Of a DNA stretch of 11,559 nucleotides, positions 1 to 7,193 are shown in pieces. The position numbers and the translations under genes were made by a program. Under the pieces are notes generated by a model that was given only the letters and a program-made list of their open reading frames with translations, did no database searches and was not told the DNA's origin. The stretch spans positions 1 to 11,559 of the forward strand of contig SKWJ01000063.1 in assembly GCA_007128995.1 (NCBI GenBank). Direction: 5' to 3'. Each line of letters begins with the position of its first letter. Positions within the stretch are counted from its first letter, which is position 1. Source of the DNA: Paracoccaceae bacterium (GTDB lineage Bacteria; Pseudomonadota; Alphaproteobacteria; Rhodobacterales; Rhodobacteraceae).

Positions 1-1
1 G

Positions 2-739
2 CAGGGGCCGCGCTACCTCAAGCCTGTCCCGCAGATCGACTGGGCCGACTGGGCCACAAAGACCGTGAAGATCGACCGGCCGATCACCGCCGCCGATTTT
101 GCCATCCCGGCGCAGGCGGGACGCGAGACAATGACGGCAGCACTTTTGCGGCCGTTCCACTGGGCAGATGAATTCATCACCATGGAACTGCCAGTGCGCG
201 ACGGGCATGTTCAGCGCGACCCCAACCGTAACGTGACCAAATTCGCCATTATCGACCGGTTCTCGGGTGAAGGAAAAACCTCGGCCATGTTCTGGCTGGG
301 CACCGGCCCGCGCACACCCGATTCGGCGCTGGCCTGTTCCATGGGACATGACAAGCACAATATCTGGGCAACAGGGTCTTCGGATGAGGCAATGGCGACC
401 GCGGTAAATGCATTGGCGGAATTTCAGGGCGGCTGGGCCTTGGTGCGTAAGGGAAAGCTCGTCGCGACCGTCCGCTATGAGATCGCTGGTCTTATGACCT
501 GCCGCCCGCCCGCGGAACTGGACGCAGAAATGCAGCATCTCTACGCGCAGGGCGCCAAAATCGACTGGATGTACGAGCCCACGTTCAGCCCGCGCTGGCT
601 GCCCGGTTTCCCGGAACGTCTTGCTTTCGCCACCCTGACCTGCGCCCCATGGCGCTGGGTCTTGGTCGCCCCGTCGCCGCTGGCACCGCAGGGTTTTGTC
701 AATGTCGCGACCGGAGAGACGCATCCGGTCGTCTGGTGA
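2..739 (+). CDS. Adenine deaminase-like protein, C-terminal part (5' end outside window)
   Basis: The reading frame is open from base 2 and ends with TGA at 737-739, giving 245 visible residues, so the gene begins before the window. An in-frame GTG at 65 is an internal Val codon in continuous coding sequence, not a convincing start. The visible part matches the C-terminal domain of the adenine deaminase (Ade) family: a DRFSGEGK segment, then the hallmark MGHDKHNIW, GSSDEAMATAVN, a GGWALVRKGK strand pair, and IAGLM followed by RPPAEL. The family hydrolyses adenine to hypoxanthine and ammonia in the cytoplasm using a metal-dependent amidohydrolase domain; that catalytic half is off the window. 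The last ~50 residues (Trp/Pro-rich, ending HPVVW) do not look like the usual end of E. coli-type Ade, where a LSFLALPVIPxL segment is typical, so this may be a divergent subfamily. The downstream nucleoside hydrolase and second amidohydrolase support a purine role. I am confident of the family but not of the exact substrate. Confidence 0.85.
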   Translation, partial: QGPRYLKPVPQIDWADWATKTVKIDRPITAADFAIPAQAGRETMTAALLRPFHWADEFITMELPVRDGHVQRDPNRNVTKFAIIDRFSGEGKTSAMFWLGTGPRTPDSALACSMGHDKHNIWATGSSDEAMATAVNALAEFQGGWALVRKGKLVATVRYEIAGLMTCRPPAELDAEMQHLYAQGAKIDWMYEPTFSPRWLPGFPERLAFATLTCAPWRWVLVAPSPLAPQGFVNVATGETHPVVW

Positions 740-801
740 GCTGCCTGCAGTCCCTTGCAATAAGCTGCGCAGAAAAGTAGCGTTTCCCGAGTGAACCCTC
801 T

Positions 802-826
802 CCGGCCCACCGGACCTTCGGGCCGG
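802..826 (+). promoter_or_regulatory. GC-rich hairpin just upstream of the binding-protein gene
   Basis: CCGGCCC (802-808) is an exact inverted repeat of GGGCCGG (820-826). An alternative fold pairs 810-816 with 821-826 around a C(UUCG)G tetraloop, with one bulged A. No T-run follows, so a classical Rho-independent terminator is not evident. The structure ends 17 bases before the first ATG of the binding protein (844). It could terminate or attenuate transcription from the deaminase gene, or affect translation initiation. A weak promoter-like pair (TTGCAA at 755-760, TAGCGT at 778-783) lies upstream, but I would not rely on it. The flanking CCCTCTC and the hairpin type recur after the binding-protein gene. 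Confidence 0.5.
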
Positions 827-843
827 TCTCTCCAACCCAGTGG

Positions 844-1884
844 ATGCCCCTCATGCCAAAGTTCAAGACCCTCGCCCTTTCCTCACTCTCCCTCGCAGCG
901 CTGCTTGCCGCCGCTCCGGCAGCGGCGCAGACCTTCACCATCTCGTGGTGGGGCTTTAATGGCGACAAGCTGCAGGCGATCATCGTTGACCCGTTTCAAG
1001 AGATCTGCGGGTGCGAAGTGGTGTTTGAAACCGGCAATAACGGCGACCGCCTGAACCGCCTGCAAATGCGATCGGGCGCTGGGGTAGACGTGATTTACCT
1101 GACCGACAGCTTCAGCCAGACCGGAATCGAACAAGGATTGTTCCAGCCAATTGACCGCGCACAGATCCCGAATATCGACGAACTCTACGAGATGGCACAG
1201 GCACCGCAGGGTGAATTTGGCCCAGCCTACACTATCGGTCGCATCGGGCTCGTCTATGACGCATCGCAAGTAAACCCGCCGATCACCTCGTGGAGCGATC
1301 TGTGGCGCGAGGATCTGGCGGGCATGATCTCGTTGCCGAACATCACGACGACAGCAGGGCCGATGGTGGTGCTGAAGGCAGGGGATCATGCCGGTGTCAG
1401 CGCCTATGAAGACCCCGATGCCACCTTCGCCGCCGTGGCTGAACTGGTGCCCAATGTCGTCACGAACTACAACACAGGTTCAGAGATGATCAACCTGTTC
1501 TCGACCGGCGAGATTGCCATGTCGATGACACAGGATTTCACGCTGGCTCCGCTGCGCGCGGCGGTGCCGACCATCGAGTGGGCTGCGCTGGAAGATGGTG
1601 AGATTGCCGTTCTGAACACGCTGAACATTCCAGTCGGATCGGAGAATGTGGAGCTTGCGCATCAGTTCATTAACTTCGTTCTGTCAGCCGAGATCCAGCA
1701 GCAGCTTGCGGAAGAAGGCGTGGATGCGCCTGTCAACACCAATGTCACGCTGAATGAAGACCAGGCGGCGATGTGGACGTATGGCGAGGACAATATCGCG
1801 CGCCTGCAACGCATCGACTACAGCCTGTTGAACCCGGCGCGGGTGCAGTGGCTCGACCTCTGGAACGAAACTTTTGGAATGTGA
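844..1884 (+). CDS. Periplasmic substrate-binding protein of a Pot-type ABC importer
   Basis: This 346-residue protein is the extracellular solute-binding component of the adjacent ABC importer. It captures the substrate in the periplasm and delivers it to the permease pair. The N-terminus is a clear signal peptide: MPKFK, a hydrophobic stretch (about residues 10-24), then APAAA|QTF, with cleavage likely after residue 28. The mature protein opens with ISWWGFNGDKL, a common opening in spermidine/putrescine-type (PotD-like) binding proteins, and length fits the family. Other fold-typical segments are VDVIYLTDSF (81-90), the IGLVYDA strand (134-140), a SWSDLW helix (149-154) and GEIAMSMTQD (222-231). 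Two close cysteines (55 and 57, ICGC) sit near the mature N-terminus and could form a disulphide. The start may be ATG 844 or ATG 853; both lack a strong Shine-Dalgarno, and 853 gives a more typical signal peptide. The ligand cannot be read from sequence. Its place between purine enzymes argues for a nucleoside or nucleobase-like ligand instead of a polyamine (inference). Confidence 0.88.
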   Translation: MPLMPKFKTLALSSLSLAALLAAAPAAAQTFTISWWGFNGDKLQAIIVDPFQEICGCEVVFETGNNGDRLNRLQMRSGAGVDVIYLTDSFSQTGIEQGLFQPIDRAQIPNIDELYEMAQAPQGEFGPAYTIGRIGLVYDASQVNPPITSWSDLWREDLAGMISLPNITTTAGPMVVLKAGDHAGVSAYEDPDATFAAVAELVPNVVTNYNTGSEMINLFSTGEIAMSMTQDFTLAPLRAAVPTIEWAALEDGEIAVLNTLNIPVGSENVELAHQFINFVLSAEIQQQLAEEGVDAPVNTNVTLNEDQAAMWTYGEDNIARLQRIDYSLLNPARVQWLDLWNETFGM

Positions 1885-1906
1885 GACAGTCGCTTCGCCC
1901 TCTCGA

Positions 1907-1931
1907 CCGGCCCCGGATGGACCGGGGTCGG
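1907..1931 (+). terminator. Intra-operon hairpin terminator/attenuator after the binding-protein gene
   Basis: CCGGCCCCGG (1907-1916) pairs with CCGGGGTCGG (1922-1931): ten base pairs including one G-U, with a 5-base loop (1917-1921). It is followed by CTTTCCTTC, a modest T-rich tract. It begins 23 bases after the TGA of the binding-protein gene and ends 47 bases before the first permease gene. In ABC operons such a structure commonly gives partial termination or protects the 3' end of the upstream message, so that the binding protein is made in excess over the membrane parts. That role is inferred from position and shape. Confidence 0.65.
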
Positions 1932-1978
1932 CTTTCCTTCAAGGCGGCCGGTGAATCGCCGCGCATCGGAACCGGTTT

Positions 1979-2815
1979 ATGAAACGACTTGCAGGCTGGA
2001 TGCTGGCCACACCGGCCACGCTGATGATCGCGCTTCTGCTGGTGCTCCCGGTCGCGGCGACCATCGGCATGACCTTCGGCGCGCCCGGTGCTGGCACTTG
2101 GGGTGTCGCCCAGCCTTATGCAGATTTCTTCACCTCCGGCTTCCGGCGTCGTGTGTTGTGGCGCACGTTCGAAGTGGCAGGTTGGGTCACGGTGATCTCG
2201 CTGGCGGGCGGGCTGGTGACGGCTTATGTCGTCTCCCGTTGTCCGCCCCGAGTAAAGTCAATCCTGATCGTGCTGGCGGTTTTCCCGTTGCTGACCGGGG
2301 TGGTGGTGCGCTCTTTCGCCTGGCTGGTGCTGCTGGGACGGCAAGGGATGGTGAACAACGTCCTGCAGTGGTCCGGGGTGACCGACGCGCCAGTAGCGAT
2401 GCTCTACACTCAGGGCGCAGTGATTGTGGCCATGGTCTATATCTTCGTGCCGCTGATGGTGCTGGTGCTGGTCGGCGTGCTGGAGAATATCCCGGAGGAT
2501 CTCTTGCAGGCGTCCTCCTCATTGGGCGCAGGGCCGGTGGCCAGCTTCCTGCAGGTGACCCTGCCGCTGGCAGTGCCGGGGCTGATCGTGGGGGCCGTCC
2601 TGGTCTTCACCGCCAGCTTCACGTCCTATGCGACGCCGCATCTCTTGGGGGGCACACGGCAGATGATGATGGGCACGTTGCTGCACCAACAGGCGATGGT
2701 CGCCTTCGACTGGCCGGGGGCCGCAGTGGTGGCGGCAATCATGCTCGTCGTGATCGTGGCAACGGTGTTACTGATGACCCGTCTGGCCCGGCGCATGAAC
2801 CCGATGACGACCTGA
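1979..2815 (+). CDS. ABC transporter permease, PotB-like (first permease)
   Basis: This 278-residue integral membrane protein forms half of the translocation channel of a Pot-type importer. About six hydrophobic helices are visible: roughly residues 10-30, 67-85, 93-115, 145-167, 199-215 and 247-267. The cytoplasmic EAA loop that contacts the ATPase is at about 173-196 (EDLLQASSSLGA, then FLQVTLP). The usual EAA residues are replaced by LQAS, but the central Gly and the terminal LP are kept. The pattern of a large first periplasmic segment followed by WRTFEVAGWVT fits the PotB/HtdB branch of binding-protein-dependent permeases. ATG 1979 has GGA at 1968-1970, 8 bases upstream, a reasonable ribosome-binding site. 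The next permease follows after 10 bases, indicating co-transcription and probable heterodimer formation. A longer ORF in another frame over the same DNA is a shadow. Confidence 0.9.
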   Translation: MKRLAGWMLATPATLMIALLLVLPVAATIGMTFGAPGAGTWGVAQPYADFFTSGFRRRVLWRTFEVAGWVTVISLAGGLVTAYVVSRCPPRVKSILIVLAVFPLLTGVVVRSFAWLVLLGRQGMVNNVLQWSGVTDAPVAMLYTQGAVIVAMVYIFVPLMVLVLVGVLENIPEDLLQASSSLGAGPVASFLQVTLPLAVPGLIVGAVLVFTASFTSYATPHLLGGTRQMMMGTLLHQQAMVAFDWPGAAVVAAIMLVVIVATVLLMTRLARRMNPMTT

Positions 2816-2825
2816 GGCCCCGCGC

Positions 2826-3614
2826 ATGAGCACACGCATCCATCCTGTCCTGATCTTCTTCACGGTGCTGATCTACATTTTTCTGCTGGGGCCGCTTGTC
2901 ATCATCTTCGGCGCCGCGCTCTCGGATACAACCTATCTGACCTTCCCGCCGCAAGGCCTGACCCTGCGCTGGTTCGAGAATATCTGGAACATCTCGGCCT
3001 TCCGGCGCACCATCGTCACCTCACTTCAGATGGCGTTTCTGGGCACTTTCATCGCGCTGATCATCGGCATCCCCGCCGCCTATGCGCTCAACCGCCACCG
3101 TGTCACATTGCCTGCGTCGCTCTCCACGCTCTTTGTCCTGCCAATTCTGGTGCCCGAGATTGTCATCGGCTTCTCGCTGCTCCGCTCCGTCACGGTCGAG
3201 GCCGGGGTGCCGGTCTGGTATGCGCTCCTGATCGGGCACACGCTGCTGGTGCTTCCTTACGTGATCCGCGTGGTGTCCGCATCGCTCGCCTCGTTCGATT
3301 TTTCCATAGAGGAAGCTGCGATCAGCCTCGGCTCGCCGCCCGCAAAAACCTTCTTCACCATTGTTTTGCCGAACATCCGCTCAGGTATGATCGCGGCGTT
3401 CATCCTGTCGTTCATAACCTCGATCAACGATGTCTCGATTTCGCTCTTTCTCACCGGGCCCGGCATCTCGACGCTGCCGATCCAGCTTCTGGCGCATATG
3501 GAGCAGTTCTTCGACCCGACCATCGCCTCTGTCTCGGTTGTCCTGATGCTGCTCACCATCCTCGTCATGGTCATCGTAGAGCGGACGCTCGGCCTTGCCA
3601 TTGTCGCGAAATAA
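2826..3614 (+). CDS. ABC transporter permease, PotC-like (second permease)
   Basis: This 262-residue membrane protein is the partner permease. Hydrophobic segments lie near residues 8-30, 65-85, 100-120, 131-150, 184-205 and 232-254. The EAA loop is well preserved at 162-182 (EEAAISLGS, then FFTIVLP), better than in the first permease. LRWFENIW at about 47-54 and the opening FLLGPLVIIF are characteristic of PotC-type proteins (usual length ~260-280 residues). The Shine-Dalgarno GAGG (2814-2817) overlaps the stop codon of the first permease and lies 8 bases before ATG 2826, so translation of the pair is probably coupled. The ATPase gene starts 7 bases after its TAA. Together with the first permease, ATPase and binding protein it completes a standard four-part importer. 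Confidence 0.92.
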   Translation: MSTRIHPVLIFFTVLIYIFLLGPLVIIFGAALSDTTYLTFPPQGLTLRWFENIWNISAFRRTIVTSLQMAFLGTFIALIIGIPAAYALNRHRVTLPASLSTLFVLPILVPEIVIGFSLLRSVTVEAGVPVWYALLIGHTLLVLPYVIRVVSASLASFDFSIEEAAISLGSPPAKTFFTIVLPNIRSGMIAAFILSFITSINDVSISLFLTGPGISTLPIQLLAHMEQFFDPTIASVSVVLMLLTILVMVIVERTLGLAIVAK

Positions 3615-3621
3615 GGCTGTC

Positions 3622-4683
3622 ATGACCCAACCCCTGATCATCGAGAACATCACTGCCCATTACGGCACCACCAAGGTCCTGGAGAATTTGTCCCTGTCAG
3701 TCGCAGAGGGCGAGCTTGTCTCGCTTCTGGGGGCATCAGGCTGCGGCAAGACCACGACCCTGCGGCTGGTGGCCGGGTTTCTGCAGCCCACCTCCGGCAC
3801 CATCACACTGGGGCCGAAGAACCTGACCCGGCTCGCGGCGCACCAGCGCGATATCGGGCTGGTGTTTCAGAACTACGCGCTCTTCCCGCATCTGACAGTG
3901 CGCGAGAATGTGGCTTTTGGCCTGAAGCAGCGCAAGTTCGGAGGGACCGAGCGTCTGAAGCGCGCCTCGGCGATGCTGGATCGTGTGGGGCTTGCGCATC
4001 TGGCAGACCGCCTGCCGGGCGAGCTGTCGGGCGGGCAGAAGCAGCGAGTAGCACTCGCGCGCGCGCTGGTGATCGAGCCGCCACTCCTGATGTTTGACGA
4101 ACCCTTGTCGAACCTCGACGCCAAACTGCGGGTCGACATGCGGGTGGAGATCCGCCAATTGCAGCGCGCCAATGGCACAACGGCGCTTTATGTGACGCAT
4201 GATCAGGAAGAAGCGTTCTCGATCTCGGACCGGGTGGCGATCATGCATCAGGGCCGCATCATGCAGCTGGACACGCCTGAGGTGCTGTACCAGAAGCCGG
4301 CCAATGCCTTTGTTGCGAATTTTGTTGGGTTCGAGAACCTGCTGGCCTTAAGCGTCACAGCGCGGGACGGCGCGCTGGTCACGGCGCAGACCGGGGATGG
4401 CGCGCTGATGACACTCTCGCAGGACCAGTTGGGCGCGATCCCCGACCGTTTCCTTCTCGCCACGCGCGCGGACGGGTTGCAGGTCACCACCGATCCTGCC
4501 GCGCCCGGCCTGACCGCGACTTTGGGGCTGCGCACCTATCTGGGGCGGGCGTATCAGTATCAGGCAAAAGCGGGCGCTCTGGCGCTGGTGGCCAACGGCC
4601 CGCTGTCGCAGCCTCTGGATCAGGGCGCTGTGGTCACGCTGACGCCCAACCCAGAGCAATGCGCGATTCTGGCGCCGGAATGA
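3622..4683 (+). CDS. ABC transporter ATP-binding protein, PotA-like
   Basis: This 353-residue cytoplasmic ATPase energises the importer; two copies are expected per complex. All nucleotide-binding motifs are intact: Walker A GASGCGKT (37-44), Q-loop QNYALFPH (83-90), signature LSGGQKQR (135-142), Walker B LLMFDEP (155-161, catalytic Glu160), D-loop SNLDAKLR (163-170) and H-loop His193 in VTHDQEEA. The region after about residue 235 is the TOBE/OB-fold regulatory domain found in PotA, FbpC and MalK-type subunits, where substrate or regulatory contacts are made. I chose ATG 3622 because AAGG (3613-3616) sits 5 bases upstream, overlapping the previous stop. A TTG 27 bases earlier would add nine residues inside the permease gene and is unlikely. 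The stop overlaps the next ATG in an ATGA. Confidence 0.95.
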   Translation: MTQPLIIENITAHYGTTKVLENLSLSVAEGELVSLLGASGCGKTTTLRLVAGFLQPTSGTITLGPKNLTRLAAHQRDIGLVFQNYALFPHLTVRENVAFGLKQRKFGGTERLKRASAMLDRVGLAHLADRLPGELSGGQKQRVALARALVIEPPLLMFDEPLSNLDAKLRVDMRVEIRQLQRANGTTALYVTHDQEEAFSISDRVAIMHQGRIMQLDTPEVLYQKPANAFVANFVGFENLLALSVTARDGALVTAQTGDGALMTLSQDQLGAIPDRFLLATRADGLQVTTDPAAPGLTATLGLRTYLGRAYQYQAKAGALALVANGPLSQPLDQGAVVTLTPNPEQCAILAPE

Positions 4684-5999
4684 GCCTTGTTCTGATCAAT
4701 GCCTGGGTCTTGAGCATGGATGCCGGGCTGACCCAGCACCGACACGGTTGGGTCCATGTCGAAGGCGACCGGATTGCCGCTCTCGGCAGCGGTCTGCCGC
4801 CAGAGGCGGAATCGGTGATCGACATGGGCGGCGACATTATCATGCCTGGCATGGTGAACCCGCATTGTCATCTGGCGATGTCGCTGTTCCGGGGATTGGG
4901 CGAGGATGTGGATGATCGACTGTTCCGCTATATTCTGCCGTTGGAGCGTAAATTCGTCACGCCGGAGATGGTGCGCGCCGGGACCGCGCTCTCGGCGCTG
5001 GAATCCATTCAAGGCGGTGTCACCACGATTGCCGATATGTATTACTTTGAGACAGTGGTCGCAGAGGTGATGGATGCGGCCGGGCTGCGTGGGGTGCTGG
5101 GCCAGACCTTGGCCGATTTCGCGGCCCCCGACCATGCGAGTTTCGATGAAGGCTTCGCGCTGTGTGACCAACTGGCGAATGTACTGGCGGACCATCCGCG
5201 CCTCACCGCCTCCATCGCGCCGCACGCGCCCTATTCGACCGGGCCTGCCGTACTGGAACGCGCCGCGCGCTGGCATGATGACCACACGGGCACGCGTGTG
5301 CAGATCCATCTGGCCGAGACGGGCCCGGAAGCCCAGTGGGCGCAGTGCGAGCATGGGGTGAGCACGACGTCATTGGCGGAAAGGTCCGGCATCCTGCGGC
5401 CCGGCACTGTCGCCGCGCATTGCCTGCTGATGGATGATGCCGATATTGCGCTCTTTGCCCGAACCGGAGCCGGGGTAGCACACAACGCGCGCTCGAACGG
5501 TAAGGCTGGTCGGGGCATGGCGCGGGTGGAGGATCTGCGCGCGGCAGGGGTTGCCGTCGGCATCGCCACCGACGGCCCGATGAGCGGTAACACACTCGAT
5601 CTCTTCTCGCAGTTTGCACCTGTGTCGATGTTTGCCAAGATCCTCGGGCAGTCCCGCAAACCTTTGCCGGCGTCTGACGTGCTCCGCATGGCGACGTTGG
5701 AAGGAGCAAAGGTGCTCGGGCTGGAGAGCGCAACCGGCTCGCTGGAACCCGGGAAACAGGCCGATCTGATCCGCATCAGTCTGGATGCACCGCGCCTGCA
5801 CCCCATTTATGACGTGTTCTCGATGCTGGTCTTTGCTGCGATGCCAAGTGACGTGCGTGACGTGATGGTGGCCGGTCGCTGGCTGATGCGCGATCGTGTG
5901 GTGACCACGCTGGAGGAGCCCAAGGTCATGGCCGATGCTCTGCAGGTCGCTGGGCAGTTCCGGGCGGAGATGGCGGCAATCGATGCGACGCGCGCATGA
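4680..5999 (+). CDS. Amidohydrolase, SAH/MTA/adenosine deaminase-like (ATZ/TRZ-SsnA family)
   Basis: This 439-residue protein is a probable hydrolytic deaminase of a purine-type compound. It has the amidohydrolase-fold metal site: His62 and His64 in NPHCHLAMS, His210 and Glu213 in IHLAET, His247 in AAHC and Asp298 in ATDGPMSGNT. By analogy with the S-adenosylhomocysteine/5'-methylthioadenosine deaminase TM0936, H62, H64, H210 and D298 would bind metal, and E213 and H247 would act in catalysis. His182 in APHAPYS is a typical substrate-site residue. Glu89 in ILPLERK could match the ribose-binding Glu of TM0936, judged from spacing only. The C-terminus (LEPGKQADLI, MVAGRWLM) is the usual beta-sandwich of the family. 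The chosen start is ATG 4680, in an ATGA overlap with the ATPase stop; an in-frame ATG at 4659 is the alternative. Other family substrates such as guanine or triazines are possible, but the neighbours favour a nucleoside or purine. Confidence 0.85.
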   Translation: MSLVLINAWVLSMDAGLTQHRHGWVHVEGDRIAALGSGLPPEAESVIDMGGDIIMPGMVNPHCHLAMSLFRGLGEDVDDRLFRYILPLERKFVTPEMVRAGTALSALESIQGGVTTIADMYYFETVVAEVMDAAGLRGVLGQTLADFAAPDHASFDEGFALCDQLANVLADHPRLTASIAPHAPYSTGPAVLERAARWHDDHTGTRVQIHLAETGPEAQWAQCEHGVSTTSLAERSGILRPGTVAAHCLLMDDADIALFARTGAGVAHNARSNGKAGRGMARVEDLRAAGVAVGIATDGPMSGNTLDLFSQFAPVSMFAKILGQSRKPLPASDVLRMATLEGAKVLGLESATGSLEPGKQADLIRISLDAPRLHPIYDVFSMLVFAAMPSDVRDVMVAGRWLMRDRVVTTLEEPKVMADALQVAGQFRAEMAAIDATRA

Positions 6000-6883
6000 G
6001 GGTGATCATCGACACCGATCCGGGCCTCGATGACGCAGTGGCGATCCTTTATGCCCTCGCGGAATCCAAATTGGATGTACAGGCGATCACCAGTGTCGCT
6101 GGCAATATCGGGCTTGAACGCACCACGGAGAATGCCGGTCGGCTGCTCGCCGCGATGGGGGCTGAGTTGCCGGTTTTCATGGGCGCTGAGCGGCCTCTCT
6201 CCGGGCCGGGCCGGAACGAGGCTGCAATCCACGGCGCTGATGGGCTGGGCGGTGTCGTGCTGCCGGCCCCCCGGTCAGCACCGTTGCCCGATGCAGTCGG
6301 GTTCATGGCCAGGATGTTGCAAGACGCACCCATTGGCACCCTCACTATTCTCGCCCTTGCCCCACTGTCCAATCTCGCGCTCTTGGCGCGCGAGCACCCG
6401 GCGGCCTTTGCTCGGCTCGGTGGGATCATCGCTATGGGGGGCACGGTTCATGAATTGGGCAATGCCGGTCCCTTCGCCGAGTTCAACTTCGCTTCCGATC
6501 CACTGGCGGCGGATATCGTGCTGGGTGCGAGCGTGCCGGTGACGATTATCCCGCTGGATGTGACCAGGAAGATCCGTGTGACCCGTGCTGATCTGAATGC
6601 GTTGCGGCACTCCGGCCGCCCTGCCGCAACGACCGCAGCCGCCTTTATCGACGCGTATTTCGTCGGCTCGGCGCATAAATCGCGGCCCCTCCATGATCCT
6701 TGCGTTATGCTGCTGGCACTTAATCCTGATCTGTTCGGCATCAGAGAAATGCGCATGAGGGTGGACACCTATGAACATCCGGGTCGCCTGGTTCCCGATG
6801 CCACCCGCTCGCCCATCCGCGTGGCGATGCGGATTGATACGGATCGGGCACGATCAACGCTTTGGGCCGGGCTCAGCCAGTAA
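5996..6883 (+). CDS. Inosine-uridine-type nucleoside hydrolase (IunH family)
   Basis: This 295-residue enzyme hydrolyses the N-glycosidic bond of ribonucleosides, giving the free base and ribose. The family's Ca-binding N-terminal motif is present as DTDPGLDDA (6-14; Asp8, Asp12 and Asp13). The C-terminal metal-binding Asp is in PLHDPC (Asp234). Other family motifs are HGADGLGG (79-86), LTILALAPLSNLA (116-128), IIAMGG (144-149) and AEFNFASDPLAA (161-172). Length is normal for the family (~300-320). The ATG overlaps the stop of the deaminase gene (ATGA at 5996-5999), so the two are translationally linked. Substrate class (inosine/adenosine, uridine or broad) cannot be settled by eye, and there is no signal peptide, so it acts in the cytoplasm. 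Paired with the deaminases it fits a base-liberating step after import. It is the last gene of the operon. Confidence 0.93.
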   Translation: MRVIIDTDPGLDDAVAILYALAESKLDVQAITSVAGNIGLERTTENAGRLLAAMGAELPVFMGAERPLSGPGRNEAAIHGADGLGGVVLPAPRSAPLPDAVGFMARMLQDAPIGTLTILALAPLSNLALLAREHPAAFARLGGIIAMGGTVHELGNAGPFAEFNFASDPLAADIVLGASVPVTIIPLDVTRKIRVTRADLNALRHSGRPAATTAAAFIDAYFVGSAHKSRPLHDPCVMLLALNPDLFGIREMRMRVDTYEHPGRLVPDATRSPIRVAMRIDTDRARSTLWAGLSQ

Positions 6884-6890
6884 GATCGCA

Positions 6891-6910
6891 TTCGAACATC
6901 GCCGTTCGAA
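6891..6910 (+). terminator. Hairpin after the operon's last gene
   Basis: TTCGAAC (6891-6897) and GTTCGAA (6904-6910) form a perfect 7-bp stem with a 6-base loop, starting 7 bases after the nucleoside hydrolase stop. An outer pair, GATCGC (6884-6889) and GCGATC (6922-6927), could extend it. No T-run follows, so this could be a Rho-dependent end, an mRNA-stabilising structure, or a DNA site, since both halves contain palindromic TTCGAA. Confidence 0.4.
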
Positions 6911-7031
6911 CGACGCCGGAGGCGATCGCTGCGACGTTAGAAGCATGGATGTCCGCAAGCGTGTTGGTCGGTTAACCGCCATACTCCAGACCTGGGCAGA
7001 AGGTGGATCACCCCCTGGACCCCATGCCCCA

Positions 7032-7193
7032 GAAGCGCTGCAGGCGGCGGTAGGTTGACGCAACCTTGGCACGAGCAGGTCGTTCCGCCGCGATATGGGT
7101 CAGGTTGACGGTGCGGGCGCTGATCATCCCAAGCACAAGCAGGCAGAGCGTCTCAAGGCGGGTCTTGCCCAGCTGCACATGTGGAGTTACCAT
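7032..7193 (-). pseudogene. IS4-type transposase, N-terminal remnant
   Basis: On the minus strand an ATG at 7193 opens a frame reading MVTPHVQLGKTRLETL, then VLGMISARTVNLTHIA and VASTYRRLQRF. I recognise this as the N-terminus of an IS4-group transposase that usually continues with FFQHV. Here the similarity stops after RF near 7032, and the frame ends about eight codons later. Only about 54 residues of a protein normally several hundred long remain, so the DDE catalytic part is missing and the element is dead. No terminal inverted repeats could be identified around it. It lies between the purine operon and the dehydratase and marks a past insertion and deletion. Family assignment is from memory of the motif. 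Confidence 0.6.

Noticed and set aside
65..67. GTG at 65 as the start of the first gene
   Set aside because: The frame is open to base 2 and only the C-terminal domain of adenine deaminase lies in the window, so the codon is internal.
755..783. Promoter-like pair TTGCAA/TAGCGT before the binding-protein gene
   Set aside because: The -10 half matches the consensus at only three positions, so it is mentioned but not called separately.
1951..2829. 292-codon plus-strand frame overlapping the first permease
   Set aside because: Composition is Arg/Gly/Ala/Asp-rich without membrane segments or motifs, whereas the other frame is an obvious ABC permease.
3595..3621. Upstream TTG start for the ATPase gene
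   Set aside because: It would overlap the permease coding end, has no ribosome-binding site, and adds residues not needed for the fold; ATG 3622 has AAGG at 5 bases.
4620..5354. 244-codon minus-strand frame across the ATPase/amidohydrolase junction
   Set aside because: It is antisense to two well-supported genes and has no recognisable domain.
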